This document shows, piece by piece, positions 36,218 through 49,400 of a stretch of DNA of 64,000 bases. The notes beneath the pieces are model-generated. The model saw only the letters and a list, made by a program, of their open reading frames with translations, made no database searches and had not been told where the DNA came from. Position numbers and translations under genes: made by a program. Every line of letters begins with the position of its first letter. Position 1 is the stretch's first letter. Source of the DNA: Pseudomonas alkylphenolica (lineage in GTDB: Bacteria; Pseudomonadota; Gammaproteobacteria; Pseudomonadales; Pseudomonadaceae); the NCBI RefSeq assembly GCF_000746525.1, contig NZ_CP009048.1, positions 3,093,501 through 3,157,500 on the forward strand. The letters run 5' to 3'.

Positions 36218-38518
36218 TCAGAGGTTTTCGTAGCGGTTCATGTCAAGCACGCCCGCCTCCACTGCATCGGTTTCCTTGATGTAGCTGTTGAGGTCGTGGA
36301 AATACTGCCAGAACTGCGGATGGCTGCGCCGCACACCCCAACGCATGACCACGCGTTCAAAGCGGTCAGGGTCATCGCGGGCCGCTTCCAGGTCTTCGAC
36401 GAACTCCGGAACATCGGCTACGGGGACGTTGAACATGAAGTTCGGGTAACTGCTCAGCACGCCAGGGACCAGGGTCAGGGTGTCCAGACCCGGCTGGTAG
36501 CGATACGCCTCGCCGAGCATGAAGGCCACGTTGCTGTGCGCCCGGTTGCGCAACAGGCTGTAGACCTGACGCTGACCGCCCTGCCCTTCGATCCGCAGCA
36601 TGGTCGCCTCAGGCAACTGGCTGATGACCTTCAGCCCCGCAGCCGGACGCGACACCAGACGGCTCAGGGTCTGCTCGACGTCACGGAACTCTTCGTTCAT
36701 CTGCGGGCGCGAGCAATAGGCACCCTGGCAACGGTTGATCGGGTCGGGCGCGGCATTGAGGCTTCCGGTGCGCTGGATCAGCTTGAGGCCGAAATCGCGT
36801 TTGGGATCATTGGCGGCAAGCTGCAATGCGCTCGGGGTATCGGTGTCGATCTCCTCGTAGTCCATCCACATCTTCACCTTGCCGCTGTTCTGGTACCAGT
36901 CGCTGAGAATCGCGCCGCGCTGCTCGGCCGGCATCAGGCGCAGGAAGTTGACCTCGGCGCCGTTGCGGATCAGGTCGAAGTACAAGCGCGTCTGCGCCTG
37001 GTGCGAAACGTTGCCGTAGACATCGAAGTTGACCGCCAGCTGATAGTAGGTGCGCTCGAACAGCGGGTAGTCGAACAGCCACATGGTTTTCGGCACGTCG
37101 CCGATCAGGCCCTTGGTTACCGAGGCGCTGTCGAAGTGGCGGAAGATGGTCAGCAATGCGTTGTCGTTACCGGCCCACAGGGTCGACCAGCTCGGCGCCG
37201 GCATGTCGGCATAGGCTTCGCGGCGCAGGCTTTCGTACTCGTTGCGCTTGTCGCGGTAGGCATGCCACAGGCTCAGGATGCTGCCCACGTCATCAATCTG
37301 CCCAGGCATGGCCAGTAGCGGCGTGGCCTGGCCACGGTACTCGGCATCGGTCAGGTAGCGGTCGTGAGCCGGCTCCTGGAACAGCGCCCAGAAGTTGTCG
37401 CGGATCACGTCGGTGGCGATCTGACCCCGGCACACCGGGCCGCGGATGAAGGTCCGCACAAAGTACTCGGCGTTATCCAGCATGAACTGGTAACGGGCCA
37501 CGGCCGGGATCGCTTCGAAGGTTTCGAAAGGATTGGCGCGGTGACGCGGGCCGTAGCCTGGCAGCGCCTTGGCGTGCCAGTCGCCGCTGTAGAACAGCTG
37601 CTTGACGCGCTTGAGCTTCTGCGGGCCCATCGGGTAAGTGATGTGGGTTTTGTGCACGATCACGCCCTGCACCGGCATCAACCGGTAATAGAAGTCGGTA
37701 CCCGGTGGATCGTTGGGGCGACGTGTCGCGATCAGGTCGATGGGCTGGCCGCTGGGCGTACGCGAGCGTACCCACTGGAAAAAGTGCCCCTGTTCGCCGC
37801 CGACAAAATGGATATGCGCAAGGAACAAGTGCTCGTACAGCCAGCGCCCGACCAGCGCCTCGGTCGAGCCCGGACGGTTGAGCAGCGCTTCCCAGTCGGC
37901 GATCTGCGCAGCTTCCGTGGCGCTCGGCTGGATCGGGTTGTGTTCCACCGGCGCACCGGCGGCAAGCCAGCGTTGCAGGGTCTGGTACTCGGCATCGGTG
38001 AGGCCGGTGACCGCCAGCGGCATGCCCTCCTTGGGATGTGCGCCGGCATAGGCGTCGAATTCGCCGGGCAACGGGCACAGGTTGTTGCGGTTCAGGCCCA
38101 GCACGATTTCTTCAGGCAACTTGGCGTTGGGTGTCAGCGGCGTCTTGTGGCCCAGTTCGAGCATCCGCGCCATCAGCGCCGCCTGGCTGCCCTGGTTGTC
38201 GAGTACCGAGTAAAAGCCTTTGCGCTGCCAGGCCTCGGTGCTGGTGGCGTCGTAGAACAAGCGGGTCGGGGCCACGGCCTTGCTGCGATCACCTTGGTAC
38301 ACCGGGACCTTGGACGCGCCCCGCGAAGCGCCCTCGGCACTGCCCAGGTTCAGTTGGCAGGCCGCGTCGTTGCAGGCGTGGCAGGCCACGCATTTCTCGG
38401 TGAAGATCGGTTGGATGTCCCGGGTATACGAAATAGCCGAGCTCGATTGAGGGGCTTGCCCCAACGCCACGCCGCTGATGAACAGAGCGAAAGCGCCGGC
38501 AAGTAAGCGATGCACCAT
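36218..38518 (-). CDS. cti: Fatty acid cis/trans isomerase
   Basis: 766 residues, family length. Signal peptide (LLAGAFALFISGVALG) then QAPQSS; the haem-binding C-x2-C-H site is in FTEKCVACHACNDAACQLN. Cti is a periplasmic c-type haem protein that turns cis-unsaturated membrane phospholipid fatty acids to trans, a fast response to solvents and heat in Pseudomonas and Vibrio. It is divergent from metH, with 156 bp between them. Activity in this family is normally controlled at substrate access, so no strong regulation is expected. Confidence 0.96.
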   Translation of the reverse strand: MVHRLLAGAFALFISGVALGQAPQSSSAISYTRDIQPIFTEKCVACHACNDAACQLNLGSAEGASRGASKVPVYQGDRSKAVAPTRLFYDATSTEAWQRKGFYSVLDNQGSQAALMARMLELGHKTPLTPNAKLPEEIVLGLNRNNLCPLPGEFDAYAGAHPKEGMPLAVTGLTDAEYQTLQRWLAAGAPVEHNPIQPSATEAAQIADWEALLNRPGSTEALVGRWLYEHLFLAHIHFVGGEQGHFFQWVRSRTPSGQPIDLIATRRPNDPPGTDFYYRLMPVQGVIVHKTHITYPMGPQKLKRVKQLFYSGDWHAKALPGYGPRHRANPFETFEAIPAVARYQFMLDNAEYFVRTFIRGPVCRGQIATDVIRDNFWALFQEPAHDRYLTDAEYRGQATPLLAMPGQIDDVGSILSLWHAYRDKRNEYESLRREAYADMPAPSWSTLWAGNDNALLTIFRHFDSASVTKGLIGDVPKTMWLFDYPLFERTYYQLAVNFDVYGNVSHQAQTRLYFDLIRNGAEVNFLRLMPAEQRGAILSDWYQNSGKVKMWMDYEEIDTDTPSALQLAANDPKRDFGLKLIQRTGSLNAAPDPINRCQGAYCSRPQMNEEFRDVEQTLSRLVSRPAAGLKVISQLPEATMLRIEGQGGQRQVYSLLRNRAHSNVAFMLGEAYRYQPGLDTLTLVPGVLSSYPNFMFNVPVADVPEFVEDLEAARDDPDRFERVVMRWGVRRSHPQFWQYFHDLNSYIKETDAVEAGVLDMNRYENL

Positions 38519-38580
38519 GTGCCGAATGTCCTGGGTATTGATAGCTTCACGATTCTACCGGTGCTGGCGGCGCGCCAACA

Positions 38581-38593
38581 TGAATGAAATTCA
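38581..38593. promoter_or_regulatory. MetR-type site TGAATGAAATTCA upstream of metH
   Basis: The sequence fits the MetR consensus TGAA-N5-TTCA exactly and is the core of a longer palindrome ACATGAAT-GAA-ATTCATGT (38578-38596). It is 82 bp upstream of the metH start and 63 bp from cti. MetR, with homocysteine, activates met genes. Confidence 0.8.
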
Positions 38594-38674
38594 TGTAAAT
38601 GCTCGACACGTCTAAAAACCGCGCAGCTTTGTTATTATTCCGCAACTTTTGTTTTCGCCCGACCAGGTAGTCCT

Positions 38675-42382
<3,708 letters not shown>

Positions 42383-42387
42383 CTGAA

Positions 42388-42468
42388 ATCGCGGGGCAAG
42401 CCCGCTCCCACAGGGAGATCCTAAACCCTGTGGGAGCGGCGGTGCGGCGACCCGACTTGCCCCGCGAT
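42388..42468. repeat. REP pair, second copy interrupted
   Basis: First half is canonical. The second half is split by a 16-bp insert: GTGGGAGCGG then CGGTGCGGCGACCCGA then CTTGCCCCGCGA. The same variant occurs at 62039. Confidence 0.88.
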
Positions 42469-42510
42469 CCGGTCTACACTGAGGAGGATGCCTATCCCAA
42501 GGAGCCCCTC

Positions 42511-42729
42511 ATGGACGACCCAGCCCAAGGCAAACCCCCAACTTTCTGGCAGATGCTGCAAAGCATTCTGGCGGCGGCGTTCGGCGTGCAAAGCGGCAAG
42601 AACCGCGCCCGCGACTTCACCTACGGCAAGGCCAGCCATTTCATTGCGCTGGGCACCGTCTTCACCTTGATCTTCATTCTGGTACTGGTGGGGCTGGTGC
42701 AACTGGCCATGCACCTCACCGCGCGCTGA
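42511..42729 (+). CDS. DUF2970 small membrane protein
   Basis: 72 residues. A cytoplasmic N-terminal part (PPTFWQMLQSILAAAFGVQS, then GKNRARDFTYGKASHFI) is followed by one membrane helix (IALGTVFTLIFILVLVGLVQ). The pattern fits the DUF2970 family of single-span proteins. AAGGAG stands before the ATG at 42511. Function unknown; ends just before a strong hairpin. Confidence 0.82.
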   Translation: MDDPAQGKPPTFWQMLQSILAAAFGVQSGKNRARDFTYGKASHFIALGTVFTLIFILVLVGLVQLAMHLTAR

Positions 42730-42737
42730 AACGCAAT

Positions 42738-42768
42738 CCGCCCGCAGATGTCCATTCTGCGGGCGGTT
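42738..42768. terminator. Bidirectional terminator-like hairpin
   Basis: CCGCCCGCAGA and TCTGCGGGCGG form a perfect 11-bp stem with a 7-base loop, followed by TT. It lies between the convergent DUF2970 and 37-residue genes. Confidence 0.75.
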
Positions 42769-42790
42769 CATGATTGCCCATCGCGTGATA

Positions 42791-42904
42791 TTACTGGTGG
42801 CTGACCCAATACACCGCGGTCACAACAACCAGGACGATCAGACAGAGTATCGCCCAGGCGTCGACACTGCTGTCACTCTTACCCGCTTTGGTCGAGTTTC
42901 CCAT
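42791..42904 (-). CDS. 37-residue single-span membrane peptide
   Basis: A short frame of 38 codons including stop, start ATG at 42902-42904, with AGAGG eight bases upstream. The product is a polar head of about 15 residues (MGNSTKAGKSDSSVDAW), one hydrophobic helix (AILCLIVLVVVTAVYWV) and a short SHQ tail, as in genuine small membrane proteins. It converges with DUF2970, separated by the hairpin at 42738. I know no named family. The good ribosome site and clean helix support it as a real gene; function unknown. Confidence 0.65.
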   Translation of the reverse strand: MGNSTKAGKSDSSVDAWAILCLIVLVVVTAVYWVSHQ

Positions 42905-42991
42905 TGCATTGCCTCTTATTGGTGGTTATGGGAATGCATGTCACCCGTAGCAGTTAAGTCCAGCAATGCCCATTGCTCAAGCAGGGCTATT

Positions 42992-44074
42992 TCAATATTT
43001 GACCGGTGCACTCAAGAATGGATAGCGGTACTCGGCAGGATGGCCCTGAGCGCTGAAACGGTTGAAGTCCAGCCCGTAGTCGGCCTGGCCGTGAAGAGCC
43101 AACCAGCGCCGGGCACGCACCGGATCAATCAACTGCAGCACCGGCACCTGGTGATCGCGCTGCCCATCCCGATCAATTGGCAGATTCAGCGCATCATCGT
43201 GCAGCAACACCATGGCCCAGCCACCCAGAGAGAAGTGCCCGCCCATCAGCACGCTGAGACGCCCGTCGATTCGCGCCTGCAGTGCTTGCGGGGAACTGTT
43301 GACGGCACTGAACAGGACATCCTTGCCGGGCGTGCGGCCGGCTTCGACAAACGCCTGCATGGCACCAAAGGCCATCTCGTCGTTGGCCGACCAGACCAGT
43401 TCGATCTTCGGGTAGCGCTTCAACAATTGCTGCGCCTGCTCATAAGCCCGTTGCTGACCCCAGCCGCCATACACCACCTGACGCAAGCGTACCTGCGGAT
43501 GTTCGGCCAGGGCCCGGCGCATACCCTGCTCGCGCAACTGCGCGGCGGGAGTGGTCTTGAGGCCGGAAAACGCCAGCAACTCGATCGGCTGCTGCGAGCC
43601 TTCACGCAGGTGCAGGGCAATCAGTTCCTTGAGCATCTGGTAACCGGCCTGTTCATCGTTACCCACCAACGTGCCAAGCATTGGCGGGTACTTGTCCGGG
43701 TTAGCGCGAATCAACTCGGCCTGGTCTTGGGTCAGACCGTTATTGACCAGAAACAGCTTGACCCCGCTCCCCCGTGACAGGCGAATGATTTCGGGGGCCA
43801 CGTACTGCTCATTGACCAGCACCAGATAATCAGGACGCTGCTTGCCTTCAAGCACTTGCCGCGCCTGATTCAGCGCCAGCTCCGGTTGCCGCTCGCTGTA
43901 TTCGATGCGCAACTGCATGCCCAGATCCTTGGCGGCGGCCTGCATGAAGTTCGAATAGCTGACCCAGAAAGTTTCATTGGAATACCCCGGATTGAGAAAA
44001 ACCACCGACGCGGCTTGCGCGCTGGCAGCCAGCGGCAGACTCAGGCACAGGCTTTGGCACAAGGCCTTGAGCAT
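42992..44074 (-). CDS. Periplasmic sugar-type substrate-binding protein
   Basis: 360 residues. Signal peptide (LCQSLCLSLPLAASAQA) then ASVVFLNPGYSNETFWVSYS. The fold is that of Peripla_BP_4/ribose-binding proteins: QARQVLEGKQRPDYLVLVN, VWSANDEMAFGAMQAFVEAG and VLMGGHFSLGGW. No permease or ATPase is nearby, so it may be a sensor subunit, as LuxP or chemoreceptor partners are, rather than an uptake protein. Ligand unknown. It stands alone, divergent from cysI. Confidence 0.83.
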   Translation of the reverse strand: MLKALCQSLCLSLPLAASAQAASVVFLNPGYSNETFWVSYSNFMQAAAKDLGMQLRIEYSERQPELALNQARQVLEGKQRPDYLVLVNEQYVAPEIIRLSRGSGVKLFLVNNGLTQDQAELIRANPDKYPPMLGTLVGNDEQAGYQMLKELIALHLREGSQQPIELLAFSGLKTTPAAQLREQGMRRALAEHPQVRLRQVVYGGWGQQRAYEQAQQLLKRYPKIELVWSANDEMAFGAMQAFVEAGRTPGKDVLFSAVNSSPQALQARIDGRLSVLMGGHFSLGGWAMVLLHDDALNLPIDRDGQRDHQVPVLQLIDPVRARRWLALHGQADYGLDFNRFSAQGHPAEYRYPFLSAPVKY

Positions 44075-44178
44075 GCGGATTCGCTCCTGCTATTCAAACC
44101 ATTGATTATAAACACCGCAGAGGCTCGAACGGCGAAATGCCAGTCAGTCTCACTTAGTCCGAATGGTTCTTTTCATAT

Positions 44179-44197
44179 GCAAAAACATCACTTTTGC
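44179..44197. promoter_or_regulatory. AT-rich inverted repeat before cysI
   Basis: GCAAAA and TTTTGC with a 7-base centre lie about 100 bp upstream of cysI in its only AT-rich leader stretch. It is a possible activator (CysB-type) region; CysB sites are too degenerate to call by eye. Confidence 0.3.
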
Positions 44198-44292
44198 GCA
44201 TAAACGCAAACTGCTATCTTTCCTTCGCTCCGTTTAGGGAGTGCGCGGCCGTGCGCGCGATTAGCTGCAAGCAGCTTGAGAACAGGACCCCT

Positions 44293-45945
44293 ATGTACGT
44301 ATACGACGAGTACGATCAGCGGATCATCGAGGACCGCGTAAAGCAGTTCCGTGATCAGACCCGCCGCTACCTGGCCGGTGAGCTGAGCGAAGAAGAGTTC
44401 CGCCCCCTGCGCCTGCAAAATGGCCTCTATATCCAACGTTTTGCCCCGATGTTGCGGGTCGCCGTGCCTTATGGCCAGCTGACTTCGCGCCAGACTCGGA
44501 TGCTGGCGAAGATCGCGCGCGACTACGACAAGGGCTATGCCCACATCAGCACCCGGCAGAACGTGCAGTACAACTGGCCTGCCCTGGAAGACATCCCGGA
44601 AATTCTGGCTGAGCTGGCCACCGTGCAGATGCACGCGATCCAGACCAGCGGCAACTGCCTGCGCAACGTCACCACCGACCAGTTCGCCGGTGTCGCTGCC
44701 GATGAAGTGATCGACCCACGCCCATGGTGTGAGATCGTTCGCCAGTGGACCACCTTCCACCCCGAATTCGCTTACCTGCCACGCAAGTTCAAAATTGCGA
44801 TCAACGGCTCGAGCAGCGACCGTGCGGCCATCGAAGTGCACGATATCGGCCTGGAGCCGGTGTACAACGCCGCCGGCGAGCTGGGTTTCCGCGTCCTGGT
44901 CGGTGGCGGCCTGGGCCGTACCCCGGTGGTCGGTGCCTTCATCAATGAGTTCCTGCCGTGGCAGGACCTGCTCAGCTACCTGGACGCGATCCTGCGGGTT
45001 TACAACCGCTATGGCCGTCGCGACAACAAGTACAAGGCGCGGATCAAGATCCTGGTCAAAGCGCTCACGCCTGAAGTCTTCGCCGAGAAGGTCGAGGCCG
45101 AAATGGTCCACTTGCGCGGCGGCAGCAGCACGCTGACCGAAGCCGAAGTGCAGCGCGTGGCCAAGCACTTCGTCGACCCGGACTACAAGGCGCTGGACAA
45201 CCTCGACTTCAGCGAACTCGAGCAACAGCACCCAGGCTTCGCCCGCTGGCGCACCCGCAACGTCCTGGCGCACAAAAAGCCGGGCTACGTTGCCGTGACC
45301 CTGTCGCTCAAGCCTACCGGCGTCGCCCCTGGCGACCTGACCGACAAACAGCTCGATGCCGTCGCCGATCTTGCCGAGCGCTACAGCTTCGGCCAGCTGC
45401 GCACCTCGCACGAACAGAACATCATCCTCGCCGATGTCGAGCAGAGCCAGCTGCACGCGCTGTGGCTGGAGCTGCGTGAAAACGGTTTCGCCACGCCGAA
45501 CATCGGCCTGCTGACCGACATCATCTGCTGCCCTGGCGGTGACTTCTGCTCCCTGGCCAACGCCAAGTCGATCCCGATTGCCGAATCCATCCAGCGCCGT
45601 TTCGACGACCTGGACTACCTGTTCGACATCGGCGAACTGGACCTAAACATCTCCGGCTGCATGAACGCCTGTGGTCACCACCACGTCGGCCACATCGGCA
45701 TTCTCGGGGTGGACAAGAAAGGCGAAGAGTTCTACCAGGTCTCCCTCGGTGGCAGCGCCAGCCGCGACGCCAGCCTGGGCAAGATCCTCGGCCCTTCCTT
45801 TGCCCAGGACGACATGCCGGATGTGATCGAGAAGCTGATTGACGTCTACGTTGAAAAACGTACCGAAGACGAGCGCTTCATCGACACCTACCAGCGTATT
45901 GGCATCGACCCTTTCAAGGAACGCGTCTATGCAGCGAATCATTAA
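44293..45945 (+). CDS. cysI: Sulfite reductase hemoprotein (CysI)
   Basis: 550 residues from ATG 44293 with AGGA upstream. The two sulfite/nitrite-reductase repeats are visible (HISTRQNVQYNW and LRTSHEQNIILAD), and the siroheme-4Fe-4S cysteines are in ICCPGGDFCSLANAKS and ISGCMNACGHHHVGH. It reduces sulfite to sulfide in assimilation. Being beside DUF934 rather than cysJ is typical of Pseudomonas, where the flavoprotein partner is replaced. The last 17 bases overlap the next gene. Confidence 0.95.
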   Translation: MYVYDEYDQRIIEDRVKQFRDQTRRYLAGELSEEEFRPLRLQNGLYIQRFAPMLRVAVPYGQLTSRQTRMLAKIARDYDKGYAHISTRQNVQYNWPALEDIPEILAELATVQMHAIQTSGNCLRNVTTDQFAGVAADEVIDPRPWCEIVRQWTTFHPEFAYLPRKFKIAINGSSSDRAAIEVHDIGLEPVYNAAGELGFRVLVGGGLGRTPVVGAFINEFLPWQDLLSYLDAILRVYNRYGRRDNKYKARIKILVKALTPEVFAEKVEAEMVHLRGGSSTLTEAEVQRVAKHFVDPDYKALDNLDFSELEQQHPGFARWRTRNVLAHKKPGYVAVTLSLKPTGVAPGDLTDKQLDAVADLAERYSFGQLRTSHEQNIILADVEQSQLHALWLELRENGFATPNIGLLTDIICCPGGDFCSLANAKSIPIAESIQRRFDDLDYLFDIGELDLNISGCMNACGHHHVGHIGILGVDKKGEEFYQVSLGGSASRDASLGKILGPSFAQDDMPDVIEKLIDVYVEKRTEDERFIDTYQRIGIDPFKERVYAANH

Positions 45946-46423
45946 GAACAACGAAATCGTCGACGAAACCTGGCACCTGCTGCCCAAGGACTTCAACATC
46001 GACGAAGTGACCAACTGCGACGACTACATCGTGCCATTGCAGTTGTGGCGTGAACACGGCCATATGCTCAAGGCCCGCGACGGCGGCCTGGGCGTATGGC
46101 TGGACGCCGACGAAGAGGCCGAAGAGATCGGCCACGTCGCCAACGAGTTCCAGGTTATCGCCCTGAACTTCCCGGCTTTCACTGACGGACGCAACTACTC
46201 CAATGCGCGTCTGCTGCGTGATCGCTACAAGTTCACCGGTGAGCTGCGCGCCATTGGCGACGTGCTGCGCGACCAGCTGTTCTACATGAAACGCTGCGGT
46301 TTCGACGCCTTCGCCCTGCGGGCCGACAAAGACCCGGTTGAAGCGCTGGAAAGTCTCAAGGACTTCTCGGTGACCTACCAGGCCGCAACCGACGAACCGC
46401 AACCGCTGTTCCGTCGCCGTTGA
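45929..46423 (+). CDS. DUF934 protein, sulfite-reduction partner
   Basis: 164 residues from ATG 45929 inside the end of cysI, with AAGGAA before it. Family blocks: GVWLDADEEAEEIG, ALNFPAFTDGRNYSNARLLR and MKRCGFDAFALR. DUF934 genes are almost always next to cysI in proteobacteria, and the product is thought to help sulfite reduction; the exact role is not known. Translational coupling to cysI supports that. A strong terminator follows. Confidence 0.92.
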   Translation: MQRIIKNNEIVDETWHLLPKDFNIDEVTNCDDYIVPLQLWREHGHMLKARDGGLGVWLDADEEAEEIGHVANEFQVIALNFPAFTDGRNYSNARLLRDRYKFTGELRAIGDVLRDQLFYMKRCGFDAFALRADKDPVEALESLKDFSVTYQAATDEPQPLFRRR

Positions 46424-46428
46424 ACAAA

Positions 46429-46458
46429 CAAGGCCCCGCATGCGGGGCCTTGTTTTTT
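46429..46458 (+). terminator. Rho-independent terminator
   Basis: CAAGGCCCCGC-ATGCGGGGCCTTG forms a near-perfect stem directly followed by TTTTTT, 6 bp after the DUF934 stop. It lies between convergent genes and can also serve the NEL gene, which ends at 46460. Confidence 0.93.
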
Positions 46459-46459
46459 G

Positions 46460-49400
46460 TCACACCTCAGGTTCAACCTCTGTAGCCTGTGTCAACCTCA
46501 GTACCAGCGCGTCCTCAGCAACTTTCCTGGCGCTTTTCAGGGCATCGCTCGCCTGCTGATACTGCCCATCGTTGATTTCAATCTTGTGCAACGTACCCTC
46601 TGCGTTCATGGGTTCTGCGCCCAACGCAGTGCGCAGGAACGTCAACACCTCACTATCGAGCGCTTCAGGTCCCTCGTTGAACACACCAACGCAGAAGTCC
46701 AGGTACTCCTGCCCCTCAGCCCACATCTCCCGGAAACTATCGAATTGCGACACGTAACGCTGCTCCAGGTAACGCGTCCAATTGATATCCTCGACCATCC
46801 ATGCTTGCCGGTTGGCGACCGTATCACGCGCCAAGACTGCACTTTTAACCCGCTGTGCCGTCTGCGGCGACAGATTGGCAGTGGCTTGATAAAGCATGCC
46901 CCTGGAAGGCTCCGGATAATCCAGCTCACTCGCCAGCTGCTGGCGCAAGGCCAGTCGAATTTCGATGTCATCGACTTCGTCACGCCTCAACAGGACATCA
47001 GTGATGTCATCCAGCGGATCCAGCGGGGTCAGCGCACCGTTCGCCCTCAAGGCTCGACGCCGCTGCTTGCGGGCCAATGACAGTACATCGGCCATACGCT
47101 GGACTTCATGGCGACGGAACAACTGTTTGTACAAAGCCAGCAATTCGGCACTGCGCTCACCGGTGATGGCTTCCTGGCTTCGTTCAAACACCAGCACCGC
47201 AATTTCCAGGGCGCTGAAAGCATCGGCACCGGCATCGCCACAAGTGACCGGAAAAGCTTCGGCAATTTCGAGCAGTTCCTCTCTTAGCTGCGTGTGCTGC
47301 GAGGCAAGCTGGAGCATTGACCACACCCGCTCGCGCACATCCGCCCCATTGCGTTGAAACTCCCGGGACGAGGCCAGCCGGTCAAGCATTTCACGCAGCG
47401 CCTCGTGCCCGTCATTCTGGAACAGGTCATGCCACAGGTCGCGTTGCGCCTGATCTGCGCCCTGCAGCCAGGGATCTTCAGGTTGTACGGGTACGGCAAT
47501 TTCAGGCTGTACTTGTACGACGATTTCAGGCTCGAACCCTACCCTGATTACTTCCAGGCGGGCGATGCTCGCGACGTCCAGCGGGTTGAAGTACAGATTC
47601 AGCCCCTGCGCAGCATGTGAATTATCGCGCAGACCAGCGCCAAAACGCGTGGCAGCCAGGTCCGGCAACTCAATGATCTGGTTGCGACTGAGGTCGACTA
47701 TTCGCAGCTCATAGGGATTCTGGTTCATCAGCGTGGTCAACTCGGCGGGCCATTCACTTACCCCGCACCCCTGAAGATCCAAATCCCGCAGCTGCACAAG
47801 GTTGCCAAGCTCGGGAAACCGCCTCAAGTAGTTGCCGCTTAACCTCAAACGCTGCAGGCGGACAAACCTTGAGAAGACCTGGGCGCCTGCTTCATCCAGC
47901 TCCAGCCCAGTCCTGCTCAAGTCCAGCTCCTGCAGGGGTAAACGAGCCAGGATTGCCAAGCCTTCGCTAGTCAAACTCACCTCGTTGTAGCGCAAGTTCA
48001 GATGGCTCAATGCAGGCAATGTGGCCAGCGTTTCCAGGGCTGCATCCGGGATGTTGACCAGTCCGTTACTTTGCAACTCCAGCCGCCGCAGGTTTACCAA
48101 TGGCCTCAACGCATCAAACATTGTATCGCTGCTGTTCAGGGGGACTTCTCTCAAATTCAAATTGCGCAGGCCAACCAATGCGCTGATATCAGGCGGAATA
48201 ATGCTCAACGGGTTACTTTCCAACGACAGGCGTTGCAGCCTTGGAAAGCACTGCAGGAACACTGTGGGCATTTGCTGCAGGTTCATTCGGCTCATGTTCA
48301 AGCTTCGGATATGCTCGAAGCGCGCCGTCAATACAGGAAGATGCCCAGCATCCCGCTCTTGCAGATTCAACTCCGATCTTCGGCGACCACCTAGTCGACG
48401 CCAGGCGTCCACCAATTGCCCCCTGGTTCTTGCGCGAGCAACGCGCTGAAAGGGGCCTTCACTGGCCTCGACCCACTCAGCAAGGGTTGTCTGGAGCACT
48501 CTTTGTTCGGTCTCTAGCCTGAGAACAACATCCCCCAACGTCTGATTGCGCTGCTGATAGGACCGAATGAACTCGTCAAGCTCCGCGCTCTCCAGCTCCG
48601 GGAACATTGCCCCGAGCTTTGCCTTGAGGGCCCAATTTCGCACTGATCCGCCCAGGGGGTACCCAACACGGCCATCGGCCAGGCGCAAGGGTGAGCGAAA
48701 CCACGGTCTGATGGGCTGCTGGCCGAGCAGTTTCGCCGCCCTCACACGATCCTCAACAGCAAGCGCATACAGGGCGGTACGCAAGGATTGTGTGGCATGG
48801 ATATCGAGGTTCAACGCCCTTCGCTCGCTATCGGGCAGGGCTTTGAGCAGAGAGACGATAATCTCCTGATCCTTGCTCAGCTCAAGCCCCTGAGCGTCAT
48901 AGACGGTATAGCGCCCTCTCAGGCGCACCAGCACCTTCAGTTCGCCGCCAGGTTCGCCGGCGCTGGCCAGCAAGCGACCGGACAACACCTCCTCGCGCAT
49001 TTCCACACGAACCGTGTTAGTCCAGCCAGGCAGTTCAGTCAACAGCCCCAAGGCCAGGCGGTCGCTGTCCAGACTTGCCAGGGTGGTTTTATGCACGCCC
49101 TGTATTGCCCGACTCAAGACAATCTGACGTTGATACACCCGAGCCTCTTCGGCCAAACGTAACGGCACCCGGCCATCACTGGCTTGCAATTGCAGACGCT
49201 CTGCAGAGTCCGCAGCGTCCACTATCTCCTGTGCAGCGGCGTCGGTCAGCATTGGAAAGTCGCGCAGCAGGCGTTGCTGTTCAGTCGAGCGAGGCGGATG
49301 TTGATGCTCGTACATGATCTTGAAAATATTGGCGCGGCGTTTTATCGCCTGATCTGCAATCAGGGCACGCAAAACCTCCAGTCGCTTATCTGGCTCGACA

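Noticed and set aside
38519..38674. Cobalamin riboswitch before metH
   Set aside because: The leader is only about 150 bp and no B12-box-like sequence was seen; the MetR palindrome explains regulation.
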